From Ornithinimicrobium cavernae (GTDB lineage Bacteria; Actinomycetota; Actinomycetes; Actinomycetales; Dermatophilaceae), in NCBI RefSeq assembly GCF_003121625.1, contig NZ_QDDJ01000009.1, forward strand, positions 1-64,000: a stretch of 64,000 nucleotides of DNA, in the 5' to 3' direction. Each line of letters starts with the position of its first letter. Position 1 is the stretch's first letter. A program made the translations under genes and the position numbers. Shown piece after piece: positions 55,508 through 63,012 of this stretch. The notes under the pieces are model-generated. The model had not been told where the DNA came from, searched no databases, and was given only the letters and a program-made list of their open reading frames with translations.

Positions 55508-56593
55508 GTGCCCGAGCATTCTGCTGGCCGGCCCTCGCCCGCGCCCTCCGACGGGTCACGCCGGGCCGCGCTGGAGCAGGGCCGGAGGACGCGACACAGT
55601 GCGGGCAGGGAGGCCACGGAACCCTCGGTGCCCCAGTCGCGACGGGAGGCCCGCGCACTCGCCACCCACACCCCCACCACCCGACGCGAGGCCCGCGCAC
55701 TCGCCACCCACACCCCCACCACCCGACGTGAGGCCCGCGCCCTGGCCACCCAAACCACCCGACGCGAGGCCCGCGCACTCGCCACCCACACCCCCAGCAC
55801 CCGACGCGAAGCCCGCGCCCTGGCTACCCGCAACTCGGGTCTCTCAGCACTCCCTCCACGACTGCTGGCGTCCGCGGTGGCAGCGGCGTTCGTGACGGCG
55901 ACCTCGGTCGCGACCGTCGTGGGACTGCCCACGAGCGTGACTGCGGGCACGACGACTCACCTGTCCACTGCAGAGGTGCTGTTCTCGAGCAGTGACGCGA
56001 TGGTGTCGACACCGGCGATGATCCGCGGTCGTGGGGCGTCGGTGGCCTCGCGCGGCTCGACACCCCGGCTCAGCCTGGCCTGGGGCGTCGCTGCCGCGGC
56101 CGAGGGACGACGCACCATGTCGGTGCAGATGGAGGCGATCCGCTCATCGGTCACGGTGGGCGTCGACGCCACCGAGGGTGCACGCAGCCATGCGCGGGAA
56201 ATCGCGGCTGACCGGTCGTTCCACGAGCCGATCCTGAGCGGTCACCAGACGTCCGGGTTCGGTTGGCGCTGGGGACGGATGCACAACGGCATCGACTATG
56301 GCGCGGACACCGGGACGCCGCTCTATGCGGTCGGCCACGGCACGGTGACCAGCGCAGGCTGGAGCTCCGGCCTCGGCTATCACGTCAGACTCACCCTCGA
56401 GTCGGGTGAGGTCATCGTCTATGGCCACCTCTCCCGGATCAGCGTCATGTCCGGGGAGCGGGTGTCGCCGGGCACCCAGGTCGGTGAGGTGGGGAGCACC
56501 GGACGGTCGACGGGAGCGCACCTGCACTTCGAGGTCCGGACCGAGCAGGGCCCTGTCGACCCGGTGCCGTGGCTCGAGGCCCAGCGCGGCTGA
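55508..56593 (+). CDS. M23-family metallopeptidase with repetitive cytoplasmic N-terminus
   Basis: 361 residues from GTG 5 bases after GGGAG. Residues about 45-107 hold five copies of RREARALATHTPTT (one shortened), then one membrane helix (about 115-140), then an exported domain. The LytM-type zinc site is intact: His259 and Asp263 (HNGID), and His338 and His340 (HLHFE). So a cell-wall endopeptidase is likely, perhaps in daughter-cell separation. By position it matches Mycobacterium Rv0950c, between pcrA and sucC. The Arg/Ala repeat is unexpected for this family. Confidence 0.85.
   Translation: MPEHSAGRPSPAPSDGSRRAALEQGRRTRHSAGREATEPSVPQSRREARALATHTPTTRREARALATHTPTTRREARALATQTTRREARALATHTPSTRREARALATRNSGLSALPPRLLASAVAAAFVTATSVATVVGLPTSVTAGTTTHLSTAEVLFSSSDAMVSTPAMIRGRGASVASRGSTPRLSLAWGVAAAAEGRRTMSVQMEAIRSSVTVGVDATEGARSHAREIAADRSFHEPILSGHQTSGFGWRWGRMHNGIDYGADTGTPLYAVGHGTVTSAGWSSGLGYHVRLTLESGEVIVYGHLSRISVMSGERVSPGTQVGEVGSTGRSTGAHLHFEVRTEQGPVDPVPWLEAQRG
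55640..55828 (+). repeat. Five tandem 42-bp repeats (one shortened) in the M23 gene
   Basis: Each unit encodes RREARALATHTPTT or a close variant; the third is 36 bp. The near-identical DNA indicates recent expansion. Confidence 0.85.
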
Positions 56594-56701
56594 GCCGCCC
56601 TCGCCCGGCCGGCGGCCGCCCGGCCGGCGCCCATCCAGCGGCACCGCTCCCCGACGACAGGTCCGGGCGCCTCTCGTGGTCGGCAGCCGCGCCCCGGACC
56701 G

Positions 56702-59134
56702 TCAGAGCTTCTCGAGTGGTGCGTAGCGCAGCAGCAGCCGCTTCACACCCGCCGCGCCGAAGTCGACATGTGCCATGGTGTGGTCGCCGGTCCCCTCGAC
56801 GCGGATGACGGTGCCGAGCCCGAACGAGTCGTGGTTGACCCGGTCGCCCGCAGCCACCGACACCGGCTCGACGGTCCTGCGCACACCTGAGCCACGGGGG
56901 TTCAGCCGCACGACGCCGCCCTGAGACGCTCCGCGGGGCCCTCCGCCCCATCCCTGCCGGACGGACGCGCTGGGCCGGCCTGCGGCGCTCATCCGGTCCC
57001 GGTCCGAGCGTTCCCAGTTGACGACGTCCTCCGGGATCTCGTCGAGGAACCGGGAGGGCGGGTGGTACTGCGGTGCACCGAACGCCGCCCTCGTGCCCGC
57101 GCGGCTGAGATACAGGCGCTGCCGTGCCCGGGTGATGCCGACATAGGCGAGGCGCCGCTCCTCCTCGAGCTCGGTCGGGTCGTCCATCGAGCGCTGGTGC
57201 GGGAAGGTCCCGTCCTCGAGCCCGGTCAGGAACACCACCGGGAACTCCAGCCCCTTGGCGGTGTGGAGTGTCATCAGCGTCACGACGCCGGCATCGGTGC
57301 CCTGACCACCCTGGGGGATCTCGTCGGCGTCCGCCACCAGCGAGACCTGCTCGAGGAAGTCGACCAGCGTGCCCTCGGGGTAGTTCTCGTCGAACTCGCG
57401 GGCAACGGCCACGAGCTCGGCGAGGTTCTCGATGCGGGTCTCGTCCTGCGGGTCGTGGCTGGCCCGCAGCTCCTTGGTGTAGCCAGACCGGTCGAGGATG
57501 GCCTCGAGCAGATCTCCGACCCCCGAGTCGTCGTCGGCCGCCACGGTGCCCACCGCCTCCAGCATCGCGGTGAAGGACTGGACCGCCGCGACGGACCGGG
57601 TCGCGATGCCGGGGGCGTCCTCGACCCGGCCGAGGGCTGCCACGAAGGGGATCCGTTCCCGGGCCGCGAGCGCGGCGACCGCCGCCTGGGCGCGGTCTCC
57701 GATGCCGCGCTTGGGGACGTTGAGGATCCGCCTCAGGTTGACGTCGTCCGCCGGGTTGGCCACGACGCGCAGGTAGGCCAGCGCGTCCTTCACCTCGCGC
57801 CGCTCGTAGAACCGGGTGCCGCCGACCACCTTGTACGGGAGGCCGGTGCGCACGAAGACCTCCTCCAGGGCCCGTGACTGGGCGTTGGTGCGATAGAAGA
57901 CGGCGACGTCCTTGGGCCTGACCCCGTGCTCGTCGCCGAGCCTGTCAATGGTCTGGGCGACGAAGGAGGCCTCGTCGTGCTCGTCGTCGGCGACGTAGCC
58001 GACGATCATCTCGCCGTCACCCAGGTCGGACCACAGACTCTTGTCGCGCCGGCCCGGGTTGCGCGAGATGACGGAGTTGGCCGCGCGCAGGATCCGTTCG
58101 CTGGACCGATAGTTCTGCTCGAGCAGGATGGTGCGGGCCTGCGGGTAGTCCTTCTCGAACTCGACGATATTGCGGATCGTGGCGCCCCGGAAGGCGTAGA
58201 TCGACTGGTCGGCGTCGCCCACGACGCACAGCTCGGCAGGGGGCACGTCCTCGTCCTCGGTGCCGACCAGCTCGCGCACCAGGGTGTACTGGGCGTGGTT
58301 GGTGTCCTGGTACTCGTCCACGAGCACGTGCCGGAAACGTCGGCGGTAGTGCTCACGGACGGCCGGGAAGGCCTGCAGGATGTTGACGGTCATCGAGATG
58401 ATGTCGTCGAAGTCGAGAGCGTTGGCCTGGCGCAGCCTGCGCTGGTAGTCGGTGTAGGCCTGGGCCACGACCGCGTCGTAGGGGTTGTTGCCCACCTGCG
58501 CAGCGAACGTCTCCTCGTCAATCAGCTCGTTCTTGGCGGAGGACACCTTGTGGCACAGCACACGGGGCGGGTAGCGCTTGGGGTCCAGGTCCAGGTCGCG
58601 GATCACCATGGCCATCAGCCGCTGGCTGTCGGCGGCGTCGTAGATCGAGAAGGTCGACTTCAGACCGACGGTGGCTGCCTCGCGACGCAGGATCCGGACA
58701 CAGGCGGAGTGGAACGTGGACACCCACATCGCCTTGGCCCGCGGGCCGATGAGCCCCTCCACCCGCTCACGCATCTCCGCGGCGGCCTTGTTGGTGAAGG
58801 TGATGGCCAGCACCTGCCCAGGCTGCACCCCACGGTGTGCCAGCAGGTAGGCGATCCGGTGCGTGAGCACGCGTGTCTTGCCGGAGCCGGCCCCCGCGAC
58901 GATCAGCAGCGGACCGTCCGCGTGGACCACTGCCTCCCGCTGCGGCCCGTTGAGTCCTGCGAGCAGCACCTCCGGGTCAGCGCTGGCGGGAGCCGCCTGC
59001 TCCGGAGCGAAATCGGGGGCGGGCTCCTGCTCGAGAGCCCAGAGTGGCACGCCGGAGTCGTCCACGGGCACGCTGCCGCTGGCCTGCGCAGGTGACATCG
59101 GGGGCAGCGGAACATTGTCGAAGAGCGTGCTCAT
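56702..59134 (-). CDS. pcrA: ATP-dependent DNA helicase PcrA (UvrD/Rep superfamily 1)
   Basis: 810 residues from ATG. LNGPQREAVVHADGPLLIVAGAGSGKTRVLTHRIAYLL is the UvrD N-terminus with Walker A. VDEYQDTNHAQY is motif II, and VVGDADQSIYAFRGA motif III. LEQNYRSSERIL is motif IV and VTLMTLHTAKGLEFPVVFLTGLEDGTFPH motif V. LAYVGITRARQRLYLS is motif VI. It unwinds DNA 3'-to-5' in repair and replication. A TAGACT box (59150-59145) lies 10 nt before the ATG, giving almost no leader. Confidence 0.97.
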   Translation of the reverse strand: MSTLFDNVPLPPMSPAQASGSVPVDDSGVPLWALEQEPAPDFAPEQAAPASADPEVLLAGLNGPQREAVVHADGPLLIVAGAGSGKTRVLTHRIAYLLAHRGVQPGQVLAITFTNKAAAEMRERVEGLIGPRAKAMWVSTFHSACVRILRREAATVGLKSTFSIYDAADSQRLMAMVIRDLDLDPKRYPPRVLCHKVSSAKNELIDEETFAAQVGNNPYDAVVAQAYTDYQRRLRQANALDFDDIISMTVNILQAFPAVREHYRRRFRHVLVDEYQDTNHAQYTLVRELVGTEDEDVPPAELCVVGDADQSIYAFRGATIRNIVEFEKDYPQARTILLEQNYRSSERILRAANSVISRNPGRRDKSLWSDLGDGEMIVGYVADDEHDEASFVAQTIDRLGDEHGVRPKDVAVFYRTNAQSRALEEVFVRTGLPYKVVGGTRFYERREVKDALAYLRVVANPADDVNLRRILNVPKRGIGDRAQAAVAALAARERIPFVAALGRVEDAPGIATRSVAAVQSFTAMLEAVGTVAADDDSGVGDLLEAILDRSGYTKELRASHDPQDETRIENLAELVAVAREFDENYPEGTLVDFLEQVSLVADADEIPQGGQGTDAGVVTLMTLHTAKGLEFPVVFLTGLEDGTFPHQRSMDDPTELEEERRLAYVGITRARQRLYLSRAGTRAAFGAPQYHPPSRFLDEIPEDVVNWERSDRDRMSAAGRPSASVRQGWGGGPRGASQGGVVRLNPRGSGVRRTVEPVSVAAGDRVNHDSFGLGTVIRVEGTGDHTMAHVDFGAAGVKRLLLRYAPLEKL

Positions 59135-59144
59135 GGTGCGGCTC

Positions 59145-59150
59145 AGTCTA
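59145..59150 (-). promoter_or_regulatory. Candidate -10 box of pcrA
   Basis: TAGACT on the minus strand, 10 nt before the start codon, predicts a 5' leader of only a few bases. Confidence 0.4.
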
Positions 59151-59198
59151 GGTCGCTCGGCCGACAGGACCACCGCGTTGTCCACCGGCAGTCCGACG

Positions 59199-59204
59199 TA
59201 CGCT
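59199..59204 (+). promoter_or_regulatory. Leaderless -10 box of the GNAT gene
   Basis: TACGCT lies 7 nt before the GTG at 59212, and no ribosome-binding site is present. Confidence 0.5.
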
Positions 59205-59211
59205 GTCCCCC

Positions 59212-59691
59212 GTGATTCGCGAAGCGACCGAGCAGGACATCCCGGCCATCCTCGACCTGGTCCGCGAGCTGGCCGAGTACGAGAAGGAGCCGGAGTCCGC
59301 CGTCGGCACCGTGGACTCCTACCGCGCGGCCCTCTTCCCCGAGCAGGGCTCACCCACGGTGTGGGCCCATGTCGCGGAGGTGGACGGCAGGGTGATCGGC
59401 ATCGCCGTCTGGTTCCTCACCTTCTCCACATGGACGGGCCGCAACGGACTCTGGCTCGAGGACCTCTACGTCTCTCCGGCACACCGCGGCAGCGGGATCG
59501 GCCGGCGGCTGATGGCCACGCTGGCCCGCATCTGCACCGAGCGCGGTTACCCCCGCATGGAGTGGACCGTCCTCAACTGGAACACCCCGGCGATCGAGGT
59601 GTACCGGCACGTCGGTGCGGCCCCCCTGGAGGAGTGGACCACCCAGCGCCTCACCGGCGACGCGCTCACGGCCCTGGGTGCCGACGAGTGA
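59212..59691 (+). CDS. GNAT-family N-acetyltransferase (diamine/thialysine acetyltransferase-like)
   Basis: 159 residues from GTG. IREATEQDIPAILDLVRELAEYEK, FSTWTGRNGLWLEDLYVSPAHRGSGIGRRLM (motif A) and WTVLNWNTPAIEVYRHVGA (motif B) resemble the spermidine/thialysine acetyltransferase (SAT-like) subgroup. The substrate is probably an amine. Its stop overlaps the next start (GTGA). Confidence 0.85.
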   Translation: MIREATEQDIPAILDLVRELAEYEKEPESAVGTVDSYRAALFPEQGSPTVWAHVAEVDGRVIGIAVWFLTFSTWTGRNGLWLEDLYVSPAHRGSGIGRRLMATLARICTERGYPRMEWTVLNWNTPAIEVYRHVGAAPLEEWTTQRLTGDALTALGADE

Positions 59692-60098
59692 TCACGAGCC
59701 CTGCCCTGTCGACCGGCACGACGAACTATCTCGACGGCTGGACGGTCGCCCTGCTCGTCGCCGGGTTCCTGAGCATGGGCGTCTGCGTCGTTGCCGGCCT
59801 CCGCGGCCACGGCCCGGGCAGGTTCACGCTGGGCGTCACGGCGCTGCTCCAGGCGGTTGTCACCGTCGTCTTCGGTGCCTACCTGCTCCGGTCGCTGGGC
59901 GGGGAGTCGCCGGTCGGGCCGGTCTGGGAGCTGTGGGCGTATCTGGTCACGGTCCTGATGGTGCCGGTCGTGGCCTGGCTCTGGGCCCGCAGCGACTCGT
60001 CTCGATGGGGCACGTTCGTGCTGGCCCTCGCCGGCTTCGTGGTCGCCGTCATGGGGGCCAGGGCCGGACAGATCTGGCACGGAGTGGGCTACCAGTGA
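59688..60098 (+). CDS. Small four-helix membrane protein, function unknown
   Basis: 136 residues from a GTG overlapping the GNAT stop. Four hydrophobic helices (VALLVAGFLSMGVCVVAGL, LGVTALLQAVVTVVFGAYLL, LWAYLVTVLMVPVVAWLWA and FVLALAGFVVAVMGA). No family is recognised. It overlaps the following membrane-protein gene in the same way, so all three are likely translated as a unit. Confidence 0.75.
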   Translation: MITSPALSTGTTNYLDGWTVALLVAGFLSMGVCVVAGLRGHGPGRFTLGVTALLQAVVTVVFGAYLLRSLGGESPVGPVWELWAYLVTVLMVPVVAWLWARSDSSRWGTFVLALAGFVVAVMGARAGQIWHGVGYQ

Positions 60099-60547
60099 GC
60101 AGTGAGCAGGGAGGGCACCACCGACCCGCCGCGGGAGCCGTCCACAACCCACGGGCCTCGGGACCGGGGCGCCTGATCATCGCGTTGTATGCCGTTTTCG
60201 TGATCGGGTCCCTCTCCAGGGCCGGCTTCCAGATCGCCACCCGCTTCGCCGAGGCGCCCCTGGCCTACACCCTCTCCGCCGTCGCCGGAGTGATCTATGT
60301 CGTGGCCGCGGTCTCCCTGGCCGTCCGCGGCCCTCGGGCCTGGTGGGTCTCGCTCGTCGCGATCAGCACCGAGCTCGTCGGTGTGCTCGCCGTCGGCTTG
60401 TGGAGCGTGCTGGATCCGGCGGCGTTCCCTGACGCGACCGTGTGGTCCGGCTTCGGTCGCGGCTACCTCTACATCCCACTGGTGCTGCCGGTCGTTGGCC
60501 TGTGGTGGCTCCGGAGCACCCGCCCTGCTCGCCGCGCCATGGTCTGA
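60095..60547 (+). CDS. Small membrane protein, function unknown
   Basis: 150 residues from GTG overlapping the previous stop (GTGA). A polar N-terminal 25 residues precede about four helices (LIIALYAVFVIGSL, LSAVAGVIYVVAAVSL, WWVSLVAISTELVGVLAVGLW and YLYIPLVLPVVGLWWL). The short tail is Arg-rich, putting it on the inside. It sits behind the GNAT and the other membrane gene. Confidence 0.75.
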   Translation: MSSEQGGHHRPAAGAVHNPRASGPGRLIIALYAVFVIGSLSRAGFQIATRFAEAPLAYTLSAVAGVIYVVAAVSLAVRGPRAWWVSLVAISTELVGVLAVGLWSVLDPAAFPDATVWSGFGRGYLYIPLVLPVVGLWWLRSTRPARRAMV

Positions 60548-60639
60548 CCCACGGCCGAGTTCCGGACGTGAGGACGGACGCACCCGGCCCGACGTCAGGT
60601 CTCCTCGACCGCCCCACTGGACTCGTCAGGCGACGGCTG

Positions 60640-61008
60640 CTACCTCCACAGCGAGGCGACGAGCACGTTGACGATGGCCAGGGCGCCTGCGGCGTGCACC
60701 ATGCCGGCAGCCACCGGCTTGTCCTTGCGTGCGCGGGCGGCGGCGATCTCGGTGAGGGCGGCCACGGCGAGCGCCACGACCAGCTTCACCGCGATCTTGG
60801 TGTTGTTGACGTCCATGTCGTCCATCGCCCCCGAGGCCAGACCCGTCAGGATCACCCCGGTGAGCACCTGCAGGCGCGCTCCCCACACCATCACGGTGTT
60901 GGGCACCAGCCCCTGCGCGCTCTGGGTGGCCGCCACCAGGTAGCCGCCGACGAGGGCGGCCAGCCCGAGCATGTGGGTCACGACGAAGAGGTTGTAGACG
61001 AAGTCCAT
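60640..61008 (-). CDS. Small membrane protein, function unknown
   Basis: 122 residues from ATG, four helices (FVYNLFVVTHMLGLAALVGG, ARLQVLTGVILTGLASGA, IAVKLVVALAVAALTEIAAA and AAGALAIVNVLVASLW). His at residue 12 and others near helix ends could be haem ligands but this is not established. It is probably leaderless: TAAGGT, 7 nt before the ATG, overlaps the Nudix stop. No family is recognised. Confidence 0.65.
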   Translation of the reverse strand: MDFVYNLFVVTHMLGLAALVGGYLVAATQSAQGLVPNTVMVWGARLQVLTGVILTGLASGAMDDMDVNNTKIAVKLVVALAVAALTEIAAARARKDKPVAAGMVHAAGALAIVNVLVASLWR

Positions 61009-61013
61009 GCCGC

Positions 61014-61628
61014 CTACCTTAGGTCCCGAAGCAGGACCCGCCGCTGCCAGTCGAGCAACGGTGTGGTGGGCAGGGACGCCACCGGGATCCAGCGGGCATC
61101 CGCCGTGCTCCCGCCCACATCGTGGATGACCGGCGGCACCGGCTCGGGACACTCGCCCCGATAGACGGCCGACACCGCGTGGTAGTCCTCCAGGCGACCG
61201 GAGGGCGCCCGTCCCGTCCAGTGCCGACTCACCAGCTCGAGCGGCCGCAGGTCCCGGACGCGCTGTCCGGTCTCCTCCCACACCTCGCGCACGGCTCCGT
61301 CGACGAGGTCCTCGCCCGGGTCGACGCCTCCGCCGGGCAGGCCCCACACCTCGTGCTCGCTCATCGTGAACGTGGTGAGCAGCAGGGACGGGACGCCGAG
61401 GTACTCGGCGACCACCACGACATACGCGCTCAGTCGTTGATGAGGCTCTGGCTGCTCCCCCGGCGCGACCCGGTAGATCAGGACGACCTGGCCGTCGACG
61501 ACCTCGCTGCCCACCCACACCGGCTCGTGCCCGTGGGCCTGCAGGACGGCAGCGGGGTCGACCCCGTGCGGCACGGACTCCTCGACCAGGGTCCGTCCCA
61601 CAGCGTCGACCGCACGCACGCGCGCCAC
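61014..61628 (-). CDS. Nudix hydrolase
   Basis: 204 residues from GTG, one base after the glycosyltransferase stop. The Nudix box GGVDPGEDLVDGAVREVWEETGQ (about residues 98-120) is complete, with the REVWEE catalytic glutamates. The N-terminal 65 residues hold another beta-rich segment. The substrate, probably a nucleoside diphosphate derivative, is unknown. Confidence 0.88.
   Translation of the reverse strand: MARVRAVDAVGRTLVEESVPHGVDPAAVLQAHGHEPVWVGSEVVDGQVVLIYRVAPGEQPEPHQRLSAYVVVVAEYLGVPSLLLTTFTMSEHEVWGLPGGGVDPGEDLVDGAVREVWEETGQRVRDLRPLELVSRHWTGRAPSGRLEDYHAVSAVYRGECPEPVPPVIHDVGGSTADARWIPVASLPTTPLLDWQRRVLLRDLR
61016..61021 (-). promoter_or_regulatory. Leaderless -10 box of the membrane-protein gene
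   Basis: TAAGGT on the minus strand overlaps the Nudix TAG stop and lies 7 nt before the ATG at 61008. Confidence 0.5.
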
Positions 61629-61629
61629 G

Positions 61630-62793
61630 TCAGGCCTCCCTCGTCGACTCGACCGGTTCCAGCATCAGCATCAGGTCGTTGGCCAGGTCATTCCACTGGA
61701 ACCGCGCGGTGACGTACTCCCGGCCCGCGCGTCCCCAGGCTGCGGCGCGCTCCCGGTGCTGCAGCAGATCGCTCACCGCAGCCGCGATCTCGTCGAGGTC
61801 ACGGCCGTTCACCAGGTGCCCGGTGAGACCGTCGACCAGCGTGTCCGCCGCGCCACCGGAGTTGCCCACGACGACCGGGAGGCCGCTGGCCTGGGCCTCC
61901 AGGACCGACAGGGGGACACCCTCGGGCTCCAGTCCACGCCAGCGGGTGCGACTGGGCATGGCGAAGACGTCCCCGGCAGCGAAGTACTCGGGCGTGCGGG
62001 ACCAGGGCACGCGGCCGGTGAGGGTGATGTCGCGGCCCAGACCCGCCTGTTCCACCTGGGCCACGAGCCGGGGACGGGACGGGCCGTCCCCCACGATGAG
62101 CAGCGCTGCGTCGGGAACCCGGGCCTGCACCCGCGGCCACGCCGCGATGAGGGCGTCCTGCCCCTTACGGCGAACGAGCCGGGACACACTGACCACGACG
62201 GGACGGCTGCTCAGGCCGAGCTGTGCGCGCAGCCGCGTGCCGTCCACCTGGGGGTGGTAGCGCTCGACGTCGACGCCTGGCGGAAGGTGCTGCATACGGC
62301 CCGCCGACTCCGGCGAGAGCACCGTGGCCAGACGGCTGCGCGAGTACTCCCCCAGATAGGTCACCGTGTCCACGCGCTCCCCGATCCGGCGCACGACGGA
62401 CCGGGTCCCCGGGAGCCGGGACCACCACTCCTCCGCGCTGTGCGTGGTCGCCACGGCACGGCGCACCCCTGCCGCGCGCAGTGCCGGCGTCATCTGGGCG
62501 AGGGGGGCGGCCGAGCCGAACCAGACCCGGTCGCACCCGAACTCGCGCGCCGTGCGGGCGCAGCGCCGCACCACCCCGGCGGTGGGCAGCAGCACCCGCG
62601 CCTCGTCCCGCACCACGGTGTAGGGCAGGCCGGCATCGAAGGCGGCGGCCCCGCGCTGGCGGGCCGTGTGGACCACCACGGAGCCGGGCCCACGAGCCGT
62701 CGCGATCCGGTCCGCCATGGACTGGACGAACGCCTCGATCCCGCCGACGCGGGGACCGAAGTCATTGGTCACGATCAGGGTGGCACCGGACAC
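61630..62793 (-). CDS. GT4 glycosyltransferase, PimB'-like
   Basis: 387 residues from GTG behind GGAAGGGGG. LIVTNDFGPRVGGIEAFVQSMADRI is the N-terminal acceptor-site motif, HLPPGVDVERYHP the donor turn, SVSRLVRRKGQDALIAAWP the second half, and EGVPLSVLE the E-x7-E donor site. Length and motifs fit PimB' (Rv2188c, 385 residues), the second mannosyltransferase of phosphatidylinositol mannoside synthesis. It would use GDP-mannose, which manC produces. Confidence 0.88.
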   Translation of the reverse strand: MSGATLIVTNDFGPRVGGIEAFVQSMADRIATARGPGSVVVHTARQRGAAAFDAGLPYTVVRDEARVLLPTAGVVRRCARTAREFGCDRVWFGSAAPLAQMTPALRAAGVRRAVATTHSAEEWWSRLPGTRSVVRRIGERVDTVTYLGEYSRSRLATVLSPESAGRMQHLPPGVDVERYHPQVDGTRLRAQLGLSSRPVVVSVSRLVRRKGQDALIAAWPRVQARVPDAALLIVGDGPSRPRLVAQVEQAGLGRDITLTGRVPWSRTPEYFAAGDVFAMPSRTRWRGLEPEGVPLSVLEAQASGLPVVVGNSGGAADTLVDGLTGHLVNGRDLDEIAAAVSDLLQHRERAAAWGRAGREYVTARFQWNDLANDLMLMLEPVESTREA

Positions 62794-62948
62794 GAGGGCC
62801 CCCTTCCGGACGAGATGTTGGCGGTGTCGCACCCTACCCTTGCGCCCAGGCACCGCGTCCGCAGGTATCGTGCTCTGGGTTGTCTACACAGGTCCGGGCG
62901 GGCCGGGGGAGGTATCTACGACGTGCGAGAGCACCCAGCACGAGGCCG

Positions 62949-62954
62949 TAGCCT
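62949..62954 (+). promoter_or_regulatory. Candidate leaderless -10 box before the flippase leader ORF
   Basis: TAGCCT lies 7 nt before the GTG at 62962. Confidence 0.35.
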
Positions 62955-62961
62955 GTCGGAC

Positions 62962-63012
62962 GTGCGCACCCCTGTGTCCCGACCGAGCCGACGTCCGGTG
63001 GTCACCGCGTGA
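62962..63012 (+). CDS. Possible 16-residue leaderless leader peptide
   Basis: GTG at 62962 opens a 16-codon frame (VRTPVSRPSRRPVVTA) ending in a TGA that overlaps the flippase start as GTGA. It starts 7 nt after TAGCCT. If translated, it would couple translation of the flippase gene. A misjudged start for the larger gene, or chance, are alternatives. Confidence 0.3.
   Translation: MRTPVSRPSRRPVVTA

Noticed and set aside
55640-55828. Second CRISPR-like candidate
   Set aside because: Units are tandem, lack spacers and lie in frame within the M23 peptidase gene.
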